DNA of 64,000 nucleotides from an uncultured Micrococcaceae bacterium (GCA_947502645.1 CANNAD010000003.1:180622-244621); one strand, 5' to 3'. Counted from the first letter of the stretch, positions 45,574-55,055 are shown. The notes: generated from the letters alone by a model not told the origin. Made by a program: numbers and translations.

Positions 45574-46158
45574 CTAGCCTATCGGATGGAACTTTTGCTG
45601 CGCCTGTTCCAGGGACGCGGTAACAAGCATCTCGGCGGCATCTGCGGCGTCGGACAGGAGCATCGGAAGCTCCTTGTTCTCCACTGAACCGAAGTCCTTC
45701 AACACATAGTCTGCAGTGTCCATGCGACCGGGAGGGCGCCCTACTCCTACCCGAACCCGGAGGTAATCCCGGCTCCCCATGGCCTTGCTGATATCCCGCA
45801 GACCGTTGTGACCGCCCTCGCCGCCACCGCGCTTGAGTTTGATGGTGTTGAAGGGAATGTCAATCTCATCGTGGACTACAATGATGCGCTCCAGCGGAAT
45901 CGAATAGAACCGGGCCAGAGCGGACACCGGACCACCGGAGACGTTCATGTAGGTAGAGGGCTTGGCCAGAACTACGCGAGGACCGCCAATGCCCAGCCGT
46001 CCCTCGACAACCGTGGCCCGAGCCTTGTGCACCTTGAACGACCCGCCCACACGTACGGCCAGCTCATCCAACACCATGTGGCCGACGTTGTGCCTGTTAC
46101 GGCTGTAGCCGGGCCCGGGGTTGCCGAGCCCAGCTACAAGCCAGGTATTCTCTGCCAT
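45574..46158 (-). CDS. pth: Peptidyl-tRNA hydrolase
   Basis: Releases tRNA from peptidyl-tRNA that has dropped off the ribosome. The 194-aa protein carries LVAGLGNPGPGYSRNRHNVG with the catalytic histidine near residue 24, KPSTYMNVSGGPV, VVHDEIDIPFNTIKLKRGGG and GHNGLRDISKAMGS. I chose the ATG at 46158; a longer frame extends to 46278 inside rplY but the family starts here. It lies 13 bases after the rplY stop, and a good terminator follows. Confidence 0.95.
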   Translation of the reverse strand: MAENTWLVAGLGNPGPGYSRNRHNVGHMVLDELAVRVGGSFKVHKARATVVEGRLGIGGPRVVLAKPSTYMNVSGGPVSALARFYSIPLERIIVVHDEIDIPFNTIKLKRGGGEGGHNGLRDISKAMGSRDYLRVRVGVGRPPGRMDTADYVLKDFGSVENKELPMLLSDAADAAEMLVTASLEQAQQKFHPIG

Positions 46159-46171
46159 CAGAGGCGATTGC

Positions 46172-46789
46172 CTACTCGGCTTCAGCAGGCTCAGCAGCCG
46201 CGCCTTCAGCATTTTCCTCTTCGCCTTCGGCTTCGCTGGTGCCGAGGTCCTCAACAACCGGCGAGGACACGTTGACAATCAGCGTCTCAGCATCCGTGAT
46301 CATCTCAACGTTTGCCGGCAGGATGACGTCCGAAGCGTGGACGTGGTCTCCAACGTCGTGGCCCGTGACGGTAACTACCAGGTGGTTCGGCAGGTGAGTA
46401 GCTTCTGCTTCCACGAGAACCGTAGGAACCTCGAGGTTCATGACAGCGCCCGGCTTCACTTCACCCTCGATGTGAACAGCAACCTCAACCTGAACCTTTT
46501 CGCCGCGCTGAACGGTCAGCAGGTCAATGTGCTCCACGATCTGGCGGACGGGGTCGCGCTGAACGTCCTTTGCCAGCGCAAGGTGCTCTTCGCCGTCGAT
46601 GTCGATGGACAGCAGGGCGTTGGCGGTGCGCACGGCCAGGGTGGTGGACTTGCTGGGCAGCAGTACGTGCAGGGGATCAGCTCCGTGACCGTAGATCACT
46701 GCGGGGATTTTCTCTGCGCGGCGGGCCTGACGTGCCGGGCCCTTGCCGAATTCGGTGCGTAGTTCGCCAACGAGCTTCTGCTCAGCCAT
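46172..46789 (-). CDS. rplY: Ribosomal protein bL25, Ctc form
   Basis: Binds 5S rRNA in the large ribosomal subunit. The 205-aa product is the long Ctc/TL5 type with an N-terminal L25 domain (VGELRTEFGKGPARQARRAE, PAVIYGHGADPLHV) and a beta-rich C-terminal domain (GDHVHASDVILPANVEMITD). The last 30 residues are acidic and alanine-rich (SEAEGEEENAEGAAAEPAEA). The ATG at 46789 has CAGGAG upstream. Precedes pth in the same operon. Confidence 0.95.
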   Translation of the reverse strand: MAEQKLVGELRTEFGKGPARQARRAEKIPAVIYGHGADPLHVLLPSKSTTLAVRTANALLSIDIDGEEHLALAKDVQRDPVRQIVEHIDLLTVQRGEKVQVEVAVHIEGEVKPGAVMNLEVPTVLVEAEATHLPNHLVVTVTGHDVGDHVHASDVILPANVEMITDAETLIVNVSSPVVEDLGTSEAEGEEENAEGAAAEPAEAE

Positions 46790-46945
46790 GTTAACTCCTG
46801 GTTTCCTTGATTCAATCAACAGCAGAATAGGACTGCCGTCTCGATAGTTTTGCCGGCACAACGGCGCAGGAAATCATAAAGAAACCATGCATTTGCCACC
46901 GTCGATAACGGAGTGGGTCGGTTTCCCGAGCCTCCCTCGCCTAGG

Positions 46946-46975
46946 CATCGCCTGCCAGTCTACCAGCAGGCGATG
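46946..46975 (-). terminator. Hairpin after prs
   Basis: CATCGCCTGC, a 10-base loop and the perfect complement GCAGGCGATG lie 15 bases after the prs stop on the minus strand. No T tract follows, so efficiency is uncertain. Confidence 0.5.
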
Positions 46976-46989
46976 ACCCTCGCGAAAAT

Positions 46990-47976
46990 CTAGGAGGCGT
47001 TGCCGTCAAACAGGCTCGTTACAGATCCGTCGTCGAAGACTTCCCGGATAGCGCGCGCGATCAGCGGCGCAATCGAGAGGACGGTCAGCTGTGGGAATCG
47101 CTTCTCCGAGGGGATGGGCAACGTATTGGTCACCACAACCTCCCGCGCACCGGACTCCGCTAGACGGCGGGCTGCGGGGTCAGAGAAGACGGCGTGCGTT
47201 GCCGCGATGATGACGTCCTTTGCCCCGGCATTCTTCAATACCTGGACTGCGCCGGAGATGGTGCCGCCGGTATCGATCATGTCGTCGATGAGCACGCAGG
47301 TGCGGCCCTCGACCTGACCGACGACGGTCTTGGAAACCGCCTGGTTGGGAACGGTGAGGTCCCGGCTCTTGTGAACGAACGCAAGCGGTGCCCCGCCGAG
47401 GCGGTCTGCCCACTGCTCCGCAACCCTGACGCGGCCTGTATCCGGGGACACCACGGTGACGTTGGAAACGTCCACGCGTCCGCGGATGTAATCGGCCAGC
47501 AGCGGAATGGCCATGAGGTGGTCCACGGGCCCATCAAAGAAACCTTGGATCTGCGAGGTGTGAAGGTCCACGGACATGATGCGGTCCGCGCCGGCGGTCT
47601 TGTACAGATCGGCAACCAGCCGGGCGGAAATGGGCTCGCGGCCGCGGCCCTTCTTGTCCTGGCGTGCGTACGGGTAGAACGGCGACACAACTGTGATCCG
47701 TTTGGCGGAGGCGCGTTTGAGCGAGTCGATCATGATCAGCTGCTCCATCAGCCAGTTATTCAGGGGCGCGGGGTGTGCCTGAATAACAAACGCGTCTGTG
47801 CCGCGGACGCTTTCGTTTGACCGAACGTAGATCTCGCCGTTGGCGAAGTCGTAGGCGGAGACGGGGAGCAGGTCTAGATCCAGGGCCCGTGAGATCTCCT
47901 CCGCGAGCTCCGGGTGCGCCCGGCCCGCTGCGAGAACCAGTTTCTTCTCGCCCTGAATGGTAATTTCACTGCTCAT
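46990..47976 (-). CDS. prs: Ribose-phosphate pyrophosphokinase
   Basis: Makes PRPP from ribose-5-phosphate and ATP for nucleotide, histidine and tryptophan synthesis. The 328-aa protein has FANGEIYVRSNESVRGTDAF, the flexible-loop and ATP region FYPYARQDKKGRGREPISAR, the metal-binding DLHTSQIQGFFDGPVDHL, VVSPDTGRVRVAEQWADRLG, and the PRPP loop VLIDDMIDTGGTISGA. The start at 47976 overlaps the glmU stop by four bases, so they are translationally coupled. The order glmU-prs-rplY-pth is conserved in actinobacteria. Confidence 0.97.
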   Translation of the reverse strand: MSSEITIQGEKKLVLAAGRAHPELAEEISRALDLDLLPVSAYDFANGEIYVRSNESVRGTDAFVIQAHPAPLNNWLMEQLIMIDSLKRASAKRITVVSPFYPYARQDKKGRGREPISARLVADLYKTAGADRIMSVDLHTSQIQGFFDGPVDHLMAIPLLADYIRGRVDVSNVTVVSPDTGRVRVAEQWADRLGGAPLAFVHKSRDLTVPNQAVSKTVVGQVEGRTCVLIDDMIDTGGTISGAVQVLKNAGAKDVIIAATHAVFSDPAARRLAESGAREVVVTNTLPIPSEKRFPQLTVLSIAPLIARAIREVFDDGSVTSLFDGNAS

Positions 47977-49490
47977 GAATGATCGCTTTCTTGCGTGGAG
48001 TCGGAGGATTCGGGCTTGGTCTCTGTGGCTGCGGCTGCCGCATCTGCTGCGGCCGTACCGGCACGCTTCTGCAAGGTCCAGCCCTCGGCATTGCGCTGCG
48101 GGGCGATGCTCAGGGCGAGCGCTCCAGCTGGAACATCCTTGCGGACGACGGCGCCGGCACCGGTGTATGCGCCGTCGCCGATGGTTACCGGAGCGGCGAA
48201 GACAGTGTTTGATCCGGTGCGGACGTGTGATCCGATGACGGTCCGGTGCTTGTTGACGCCGTCGTAGTTGGCCGTGATGTTGCCGCATCCGATATTCGAG
48301 TATTCACCGATCTCGGCATCCCCGGCGTATCCGAGGTGGGACAGTTTTGAACCCTTACCGATGCGGACATTCTTGGTTTCATAGAAGGCGCCGATCTTGC
48401 CGTCAGCCCCCAGGTCTGTGCCCGGGCGGAGGTAGGTGAAGGGGCCAACGGTTGCTCCGTCACCGATACGTGCGCCCGTTCCCTGGGTCCGCACCACGTG
48501 CGCCCCCGTGCCGACCACGACGTCGGTCAGCGTGGAATCCGGGCCGATGACTGCGTCCTCGTGCACCACGGTGGTCCCGTACAGCTGGGTTCCCGGCAAT
48601 AGGGTAACGTCCTCGGCCAGTTCGACAGTGACGTCGATCCAGGTGGTCTCGGGATCCATGATGGTCACGCCTGCCCGCATCCAGCGCTCGGTCATGCGCC
48701 GGTTCAGTTCGCGTGCGAGGGCGGCAAGCTGGACGCGGTCATTCGCGCCTTCTACCTGCCAGCGGTCCTCGATGACGAACGCGGCAACCCGCCCGCCGTG
48801 TCCCCGCGCGATTTCGACGACGTCGGTCAGGTACATCTCGCCCTGGGCGTTCTCCGAGGTCACTTCCCGCAGTGAGGAGCGCAGCACGCTGGCGTCAAAA
48901 GCGTAGATTCCGGAGTTCACCTCACGGACCGAACGCTCCTCTTCGGTGGCGTCCTTGTGCTCCCGGATGGCCAGGACGCTGCCGTCCTCAGCACGGAGTA
49001 CACGCCCGTACCCGGCGGGATCCTCGAGCAGGGCCGTCAGGACCGTAACTGCGTTGCGCCCCTCTTCATGGTGGTGAACCAGTTCCTTCAGCGTTGCGGC
49101 GGACAGCAGCGGGACATCCCCGTAGGTCACGACGACGGTTCCTGAAACGGGTTCCTCGGCGTCGAGGTGCTCCAGCCCCTGCTGCACAGCCCTGCCGGTG
49201 CCGGGCACGGCGTCCTGGTCAACGATGATGGTCTGCGGATTCACGGATTCGATGTGCCCCGCAACGAGGTCGCGTTCATGCCGGACGACGGCGGCGACGG
49301 CCCGGGGCTGAAGTCCGTAGGCTGCGTTCAGTGCGTGCCCCACCAGGGAGGCACCGCCGATGGGATGCAGCACTTTGGGAGTCTTCGATTTCATGCGCGT
49401 TCCCGCACCTGCCGCCAGCACGATGACCGACGGCGCTGTCGGGGTGCCGCCGATTGGCTCGGTGCGTGCGTCTGGGTCCTGATCGCTCAC
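47973..49490 (-). CDS. glmU: Bifunctional UDP-N-acetylglucosamine pyrophosphorylase / glucosamine-1-phosphate acetyltransferase
   Basis: Supplies UDP-GlcNAc for peptidoglycan and surface glycans, including possibly the EPS of this locus. The N-terminal uridyltransferase domain carries VIVLAAGAGTRMKSKTPKVL near residue 22 and VVVTYGDVPLL. The C-terminal half is a left-handed beta-helix of hexapeptide repeats with FTYLRPGTDLGADGKIGAFY and ANYDGVNKHRTVIGSHVRTG. The 505-aa product ends in an alanine-, serine- and acid-rich tail. I chose the GTG at 49490, with AGGAG eight bases upstream. First of the glmU-prs pair. Confidence 0.95.
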   Translation of the reverse strand: MSDQDPDARTEPIGGTPTAPSVIVLAAGAGTRMKSKTPKVLHPIGGASLVGHALNAAYGLQPRAVAAVVRHERDLVAGHIESVNPQTIIVDQDAVPGTGRAVQQGLEHLDAEEPVSGTVVVTYGDVPLLSAATLKELVHHHEEGRNAVTVLTALLEDPAGYGRVLRAEDGSVLAIREHKDATEEERSVREVNSGIYAFDASVLRSSLREVTSENAQGEMYLTDVVEIARGHGGRVAAFVIEDRWQVEGANDRVQLAALARELNRRMTERWMRAGVTIMDPETTWIDVTVELAEDVTLLPGTQLYGTTVVHEDAVIGPDSTLTDVVVGTGAHVVRTQGTGARIGDGATVGPFTYLRPGTDLGADGKIGAFYETKNVRIGKGSKLSHLGYAGDAEIGEYSNIGCGNITANYDGVNKHRTVIGSHVRTGSNTVFAAPVTIGDGAYTGAGAVVRKDVPAGALALSIAPQRNAEGWTLQKRAGTAAADAAAAATETKPESSDSTQESDHS

Positions 49491-49597
49491 TGGGGGCACT
49501 CCTGCCTTTGTTGGACCGGTCTGCTTCCGGCGTCCGTCGGAGAAGCCGACACGGGCAATATTACCTGCGGATGCTGCCGGCCCCGGTCCCCTACGCG

Positions 49598-49669
49598 TTC
49601 CGCCCATAGGATTCGAACCTATACTCCACAGCTCCAAAGGCTGGGGTGCTGCCATTACACCAGAGCGGA
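49598..49669 (-). tRNA. tRNA-Gln (anticodon TTG)
   Basis: On the minus strand the 72-nt gene folds as a cloverleaf: acceptor TCCGCTC/GGGCGGA, D arm beginning GGTGTAATGGCAGC, anticodon loop CTTTGGA with TTG, and T arm TAGGTTCGAATCCTA. The CCA end is not encoded. It lies between glmU and the ABC-F gene. Confidence 0.95.
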
Positions 49670-49769
49670 ATGTCCGTGGAGCCGAGCCCCGCGCACGGTA
49701 ACCTAGTTTGCCACGTCGGGCGCCCTCCTTGCGAGTTGGCGCTCGGATGGCGTGATCCGCGGTCGATGG

Positions 49770-51593
49770 TCAGTCGCCCGCGGCCTCTGCGGCGTCGAGC
49801 CACTGTTCCTCGAGGGACTCGTGCTCGGTCTGGGCCGCGCTGAGTTTTGCGTTCAGCTCCGCCAGGACCTCGAAGTCAACGTCCGACGCCGATCCCGCCT
49901 CGGTCATCCGCGCCTGGATTTTCTCGATCTGGGCCGCGTTCTTTCCCAGCTGGCGTTCGATCCGGGTCAGATCCTTGCGGGCCTGTCTGCGGTCCGGTCC
50001 GCCCGCCGGCGTCTGGGCCGACGTCGTCGTCTGGCGGGCTGAACTGCCCTCTGCTGCCATGGGCGAGCCTGAGGAACCGCCGGACTCCATGCCGTGACGC
50101 AATTCCAGGTACTGGTCCACGCCGCCCGGCAGGCCGCGCAGCCGGCCGTCGCCCAGAAGCGCCATCTGATGATCGGTCACCCGCTCCAGCAGGTAGCGGT
50201 CGTGGGAGACCACCACCAGGGTGCCGGGCCATCCGTCCAGGACGTCCTCCACCGCCGCCAGGGTGTCCGTGTCCAGGTCATTGGTGGGCTCATCCAGCAT
50301 GAGCACGTTCGGCTCTCCCACGAGCAGTCGCAGCAGCTGCAGACGCCTCCGCTCACCGCCCGAAAGCTCGCGCACCAGAGTCCACTGGCGTTCGTTGGAG
50401 AAGCCAAGCTGCTCCACGAGCTGCCCCGCGGAGAGTTCCCGTCCGCCCACATTGAAGACCCGTTTCTCGTTTTCAATGACCTCAATGACGCGTAGATCCT
50501 CGACGTCCGCGAGTTCCCCAACGTCCTGGGACAGAACGGCGGTCTGAACCGTTTTTCCCTTTTTGAGCCGGCCGGAATCCGGCTCGACCTCACCGTTGAG
50601 CAACCGAAGCATCGTGGTTTTACCCGCACCGTTGACGCCAACAATGCCAAGGCGCTCCCCCGGAGCCAGACGCAACGTGAGATCGCGGAACAGGGTCTTG
50701 TCTCCCAGTGCGAGGGAAACGTTTTCCAGATCCAGTACGTCCTTGCCGAGCCTGGCGGTGGCCATCTGCGTCAGGGCCAGGGTGTTGCGGGGTTCGGGAA
50801 CGTCCGCAATCAGGTCATTCGCGGCCTCAATCCGGAACTTCGGTTTCGCCGTACGGGCAGGGGCGCCCCGCCGCAGCCACGCAAGTTCCTTCTTCACCAG
50901 CTGCTGACGCTTGCTCTCCACCACAGAGGCCATGCGGTCACGCTCGGCCCTCGCGAGAACATAAGCCGCATAGCCGCCGTCGAACATATCAACCACGCCG
51001 TCGTGCACTTCCCACGTCCGCGTACACACTTCATCCAGGAACCAGCGGTCGTGGGTGACGAGCAGCAGGCCGCCGACGCTGGGACGCCAACGCTGCCTGA
51101 GGTGTTGTGCCAGCCAGGCCACGCCCTCAACATCAAGGTGGTTCGTGGGCTCATCCAGCATGATGATGTCGTCGTCTGCAATCAGCAGTTTGGCGAGCGC
51201 AACCCGGCGCCGCTGGCCGCCTGAAAGGGATGCAACGGGAGTATGCCAGTCGACGTCGGCCACCAGCCCGCCCATGATTTCCCGGATCCGTGGGTTGGCA
51301 GCCCATTCGTGATCGGCCTGTGCGCCCACAATCGCCTCGCCGACGCCAAGATCGCCGTCGAGCACGTCATGCTGGTCCAGGAATCCGATGGTGACATCCC
51401 GACGCTTGGTCACCCGCCCTGAATCCGGTGTGTCACGGCTGGCGAGGAGCCGCATTAGAGTGGATTTGCCGTCACCGTTACGGCCGACCACACCGATTCT
51501 GTCGCCTTCCTCAAGACCGACGGTCACGCCGTCGAGGATGGTGCGGGTGGCATAGGAGACGCTGACATTTTCAGCACCGAGCAGATGTGCCAA
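49770..51593 (-). CDS. ABC-F family ATPase (Uup-like)
   Basis: A soluble protein with two ABC ATPase domains and no membrane segments, the ABC-F form that acts on the ribosome. Walker A motifs are GRNGDGKST near residue 38 and GVNGAGKTT near residue 327; signature motifs LSGGQRRRVALAKLL and LSGGERRRLQLLRLL; Walker B LDEPTNHLD and LDEPTNDLD. The interdomain linker is basic (ESKRQQLVKKELAWLRRGAP). A C-terminal coiled coil (ARKDLTRIERQLGKNAAQIE) resembles Uup. The 607-aa product starts at a TTG with GGAAG upstream. It follows rsmA after 62 bases, where ispE would be expected in many relatives. Confidence 0.9.
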   Translation of the reverse strand: MAHLLGAENVSVSYATRTILDGVTVGLEEGDRIGVVGRNGDGKSTLMRLLASRDTPDSGRVTKRRDVTIGFLDQHDVLDGDLGVGEAIVGAQADHEWAANPRIREIMGGLVADVDWHTPVASLSGGQRRRVALAKLLIADDDIIMLDEPTNHLDVEGVAWLAQHLRQRWRPSVGGLLLVTHDRWFLDEVCTRTWEVHDGVVDMFDGGYAAYVLARAERDRMASVVESKRQQLVKKELAWLRRGAPARTAKPKFRIEAANDLIADVPEPRNTLALTQMATARLGKDVLDLENVSLALGDKTLFRDLTLRLAPGERLGIVGVNGAGKTTMLRLLNGEVEPDSGRLKKGKTVQTAVLSQDVGELADVEDLRVIEVIENEKRVFNVGGRELSAGQLVEQLGFSNERQWTLVRELSGGERRRLQLLRLLVGEPNVLMLDEPTNDLDTDTLAAVEDVLDGWPGTLVVVSHDRYLLERVTDHQMALLGDGRLRGLPGGVDQYLELRHGMESGGSSGSPMAAEGSSARQTTTSAQTPAGGPDRRQARKDLTRIERQLGKNAAQIEKIQARMTEAGSASDVDFEVLAELNAKLSAAQTEHESLEEQWLDAAEAAGD

Positions 51594-51655
51594 GTGGTAG
51601 CTACTTCCTGACGTTGATTCCGGGCTCCCCCAGTTTACCGGGGTCCGGCTGCACT

Positions 51656-52543
51656 TCAGACGAGGAGCGCGCGGCGGCCCTCAGCAATACGGGCAAAGGC
51701 GGTTACGTCGAGGACCTCACCGCGGGCCCGGGGGTCCACGCCTGCACGACGGAGAGCTTCTTCAGCGGCCGCAGGGCTACCGGCCCAGCCGGCGAGCGCC
51801 GCACGCAGCGTCTTCCGGCGCTGGGCAAAGGCGGCGTCAATGACAGCGAACACTTCTTCCCGCGAAGCTGTGGTCTTCGGCGGTTCCCGGCGGGTGAAAC
51901 GTACCAGCCCCGATGCTATTTTCGGCGCTGGCCAGAAGACGTTCATACCGATGACGCCGGCTTTCTGCATCTGCGAGTACCAGGCGGCCTTCACCGAGGG
52001 AACACCGTACGTTTTCGATCCGGGAGGCGCTGCCAGACGGTCTGCAACTTCGTCCTGAACCATGACCAGGCCGTGATCCAGGCTGGGAAAGCGCTCCAAC
52101 AGGTTCAGGACCACGGGCACCGCCACGTTGTAGGGCAGGTTCGCGACGAGTGCCGTGGGCGGGTGCGGCAGTTCCGTAACGCGCATGGCATCGGAGAGGA
52201 CGACGTCGAGCCTGTCCGCTGCTCCCGGGCGCATTCTGGCGATGGTGTCGGGCAGTCGTTCGGCAAGGACCGGATCAATTTCGACGGCGACCACCCGCGC
52301 TGCGGCGTCAAGTAGCCCCAACGTGAGGGATCCCAGACCCGGCCCCACTTCCAGGACAGTCTCAGAACCCTTCAGCCCGGCTGCCGAGACGATGCGGCGA
52401 ATGGTGTTGCCGTCGATCACGAAGTTCTGTCCCAGTGTTTTCGTGGGACGGATATCGAGTTCCGCAGCGAGTCTGCGGATATCCCCGGCACCCAAAAGTG
52501 GCTGGGCGCTGGTATTGCCTTCGGATGTGGAGAGTTCAGTCAC
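51656..52543 (-). CDS. rsmA: 16S rRNA (adenine1518-N6/adenine1519-N6)-dimethyltransferase
   Basis: Dimethylates the two adjacent adenines near the 3' end of 16S rRNA (KsgA). The 295-aa SAM-dependent enzyme has [18 protein letters not shown] near residue 35, the SAM loop [31 protein letters not shown], and the NLPY catalytic motif in [14 protein letters not shown]. The start is a GTG. It lies 31 bases after rpfB on the same strand, an arrangement shared with M. tuberculosis. Confidence 0.95.
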   Translation of the reverse strand: MTELSTSEGNTSAQPLLGAGDIRRLAAELDIRPTKTLGQNFVIDGNTIRRIVSAAGLKGSETVLEVGPGLGSLTLGLLDAAARVVAVEIDPVLAERLPDTIARMRPGAADRLDVVLSDAMRVTELPHPPTALVANLPYNVAVPVVLNLLERFPSLDHGLVMVQDEVADRLAAPPGSKTYGVPSVKAAWYSQMQKAGVIGMNVFWPAPKIASGLVRFTRREPPKTTASREEVFAVIDAAFAQRRKTLRAALAGWAGSPAAAEEALRRAGVDPRARGEVLDVTAFARIAEGRRALLV

Positions 52544-52574
52544 CCTGACATCCTAGTTGCAGGACACACTGGTA

Positions 52575-53735
52575 CTAGAGCAGCCCCAGCTGTGCCGCGC
52601 ACGATGGCCAGTGTCCCCAGCCGCCGCTCGAGCGAAGAACCTCGGCGGTTGCGATCTGCTCGGCCGGAGATGCCTCATGGGGATACGGTGCGTATTTTCC
52701 GCCGCCGGCTCCGAGCCAGCTGTTCAAACTGAACTGCAGGCCGCCGTAGTAACCGTTACCGGTATTGATGGACCAGTTTCCGCCGGATTCACATTCTGCA
52801 AGCGCCGCCCAGTTACCACCGCTCGGGCCGGCCTCGCCGGTACCCTCACCGGGTTCTTCAGCGGGCTCTTCATCAGCTTCTGGCTCTTCTTCCACAGCCG
52901 TGCCAACCCGAATCTTCTCGGGTACGGGTTCGGTCAGCACCTTCTCGCTGAGCAGTTTCCGCTTGACGGTCTTTCCATCGATCACGGTCGCGGAGTAAAC
53001 AAACTCTGTTTCACCGGCAACGCCTTTGGTCTGGACCTTCGTCTGGCCCTCCGGAAGGGAATCGTCCTTGACCTTCTGGGTCGTGAAATTCACGGTCTTG
53101 GTCTCGGTGATTTCCTTGCCGGTCTCCACGCGGGTGATTTTCAGTGCCATACCGGCAACAACCGCCGAAGACTCCGGTACAGAAATCCGGTCCTTGCTGC
53201 CCAGCTTGACGTCTGCGTCAGCGAGGAGATCGGCCACGGTCTCCGCCGTCGTCGTCACCTCACGGTTCTTGCCGTCAGCAAGGAGAGTCACCGTCTTGGG
53301 GGTGGAAATGTAGAGGGGGTTCGAGAGGGTCACCAGGTCCGTGTCCAGCGATGCCGAGAGCCGGGATTGGCGTGCGACCCCCAGTTCGGCAACCAGATCT
53401 CCGACGGTGTCCGACGTCGTGTTGACCGTGGATTCGGCACCATCAAGGGTCACAGAGACGGCAGTCGCCTGATTGACATTGATCACCGTGCCGTCCTGAA
53501 TGGCTGACGAGAGCGCCGGCGTCACATGATCGGCGTCGTCAACATCGACTCCAGCCTTGCCGAGAACATCCCCGACTGTTCCCCCGAACGTCTGCACAGT
53601 GCTGGTGCGGCCATCGACCGTCACTGTCACCAGCTTGTTGTTGCCAACGAATGCCACCAGCCCCAGCACGAGGGAAAACATGACCACTGCCTGCGCTGCG
53701 GTCATGATCCAGCGCTTACCTCTTGAACCCGCCAC
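52575..53735 (-). CDS. rpfB: Resuscitation-promoting factor RpfB
   Basis: A secreted muralytic enzyme that cleaves peptidoglycan and promotes growth from dormancy. The 386-aa protein has an N-terminal membrane anchor or signal (AAQAVVMFSLVLGLVAFVG, about residues 13-31), three DUF348 repeats (VTVDGRTSTVQTFGGTVGDV, VTLDGAESTVNTTSDTVGDL, LLADGKNREVTTTAETVADL), a G5 domain (VKDDSLPEGQTKVQTKGVAG), an acidic linker, and a C-terminal Rpf domain WAALAECESGGNWSINTGNG with the catalytic glutamate. The GTG at 53735 is chosen; an ATG at 53705 is also possible. A long untranslated leader seems to precede it. Confidence 0.95.
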   Translation of the reverse strand: MAGSRGKRWIMTAAQAVVMFSLVLGLVAFVGNNKLVTVTVDGRTSTVQTFGGTVGDVLGKAGVDVDDADHVTPALSSAIQDGTVINVNQATAVSVTLDGAESTVNTTSDTVGDLVAELGVARQSRLSASLDTDLVTLSNPLYISTPKTVTLLADGKNREVTTTAETVADLLADADVKLGSKDRISVPESSAVVAGMALKITRVETGKEITETKTVNFTTQKVKDDSLPEGQTKVQTKGVAGETEFVYSATVIDGKTVKRKLLSEKVLTEPVPEKIRVGTAVEEEPEADEEPAEEPGEGTGEAGPSGGNWAALAECESGGNWSINTGNGYYGGLQFSLNSWLGAGGGKYAPYPHEASPAEQIATAEVLRSSGGWGHWPSCAAQLGLL

Positions 53736-53906
53736 GAGTATCCATAACTTTCAAAGTCTCCGGGCACGGGGATTCACGGCGCAGCAACAAGCAGCCCCAT
53801 GAGCTAGGCACGGGCAGAGCTGATCTGGGCGTACGAACGGAACGTCCTCATCAAGCAACCACACGCGCGTGGATTATCCGGAAAGCCTTCCCCGACCCCG
53901 GCTAAT

Positions 53907-53935
53907 AACGTATAACCGTAACCGAGTTGTGACAA
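53907..53935 (-). promoter_or_regulatory. Candidate rpfB promoter
   Basis: On the minus strand TTGTCA (53930-53935), a 17-base spacer and TACGTT (53907-53912) form a good pair. Transcription would start near 53900, leaving an untranslated leader of about 165 bases before the rpfB start. Confidence 0.5.
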
Positions 53936-53952
53936 TCCGGCAAACGCCTGTT

Positions 53953-54927
53953 CTACCAGCGGCCGTAAACAGCCTCGGTATTGGTACGCAGAGTGGAACA
54001 CAGTTCGCCCAGATCCGAGCCAAGCGTCCCAGCCATCGCCCGCACGGTAAACGGGACCATATAGCTTGCATTCGGCTTGCCCCGGAAGGGGTGCGGAGTC
54101 AGGAACGGCGCGTCCGTTTCGACCAGCATCAACGCTGGATCCGCGATCAGCATGGCCTCCCGGATGGCACCGGCATTCTTGAAGGTAGAGGTTCCGGCAA
54201 AGGACATGTACCAGCCGTTCTCATTGCAGATCCTCGCGAGTTCAGGACCTCCCGAGAAGCAGTGGAACACCACCTTTTCCGGAAGGTTCTCCTCGCCAAG
54301 AACCCGCACGACGTCGTCGTGCGCATCCCGGTCATGGATCTGCAAAGCCAACCCCAGGCGGTGCGCAATATCGATGTGGCGCCGGAACGAGTACTCCTGC
54401 CGTTCAAGGCCCTCTGGCTCCGTCCGAAAGAAGTCGAGCCCGGTCTCGCCGATCGCCCGGACCCTGGGGTGCGATGCCATCTGCTCGATCTCAGCCAGCG
54501 CGTCCTCGAGCTCACCGCGCGCTGCAAGCAGCGGCGCCTCATTGGGGTGCAGCGCCACCGCACCGAGCAGGCGTGGTTCGTCGTCGAGCACGTTGACCGT
54601 GAAGCGTGAGGACGCGAGGTCGCATCCCACCTGCACGGCACCGCAGATCCCGACAGCTTCCGCGGCGTCGAGCGCATCGGTCACGGAAACGCTGACGTTG
54701 CCGTCCGCCATGTCCAGATGGGTGTGGTTATCCATCACAGGTACCGGCAGCGGTTCCGGTGCCGGCGGATAGTCAAGCTTTCTTCGCTCACCCTGCTTGT
54801 CGAAGGAACTGCGTTGCCTTCCCCCGCCCTCGGGCGACGTCGGCGTCTCCCCCTGTTCGGGCAAAGCATCAGGAGTACGGTAGGCAGCGGGAACCGCCGA
54901 TTCAGTCAGGTTCTGCTCAGAGGACAT
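53953..54927 (-). CDS. tatD: TatD-family metal-dependent hydrolase
   Basis: A 324-aa TIM-barrel metal hydrolase; TatD proteins act as 3'-5' DNA exonucleases in several bacteria. Metal ligands are visible in order: MDNHTHLDMADG near residue 65, the glutamate in AIGETGLDFFRTEPEG, the histidine in LQIHDRDAHDD, FHCFSGG, and the aspartate in LVETDAPFLTP. The N-terminal 60 residues are a proline- and charge-rich extension (PTSPEGGGRQRSSFDK) not part of the barrel. It precedes rpfB on the same strand, as in mycobacteria, but metS, commonly next to it there, is absent. Divergent from moxR. Confidence 0.9.
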   Translation of the reverse strand: MSSEQNLTESAVPAAYRTPDALPEQGETPTSPEGGGRQRSSFDKQGERRKLDYPPAPEPLPVPVMDNHTHLDMADGNVSVSVTDALDAAEAVGICGAVQVGCDLASSRFTVNVLDDEPRLLGAVALHPNEAPLLAARGELEDALAEIEQMASHPRVRAIGETGLDFFRTEPEGLERQEYSFRRHIDIAHRLGLALQIHDRDAHDDVVRVLGEENLPEKVVFHCFSGGPELARICNENGWYMSFAGTSTFKNAGAIREAMLIADPALMLVETDAPFLTPHPFRGKPNASYMVPFTVRAMAGTLGSDLGELCSTLRTNTEAVYGRW

Positions 54928-55055
54928 GATCCAACCCTAAACTCTGACGACGGCGGGAGGGCACGGAACTATTCCGTAAGAAAGATAGTTGGGGTGGATA
55001 ATGTTACTCCAGACACACACGTCCGCCCGCCAACACGGGCTGTTCGAAGGTAACC

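Noticed and set aside
53736-53906. ydaO/c-di-AMP riboswitch upstream of rpfB
   Set aside because: The conserved blocks that I know for this riboswitch are not visible; only the leader length is suggestive.
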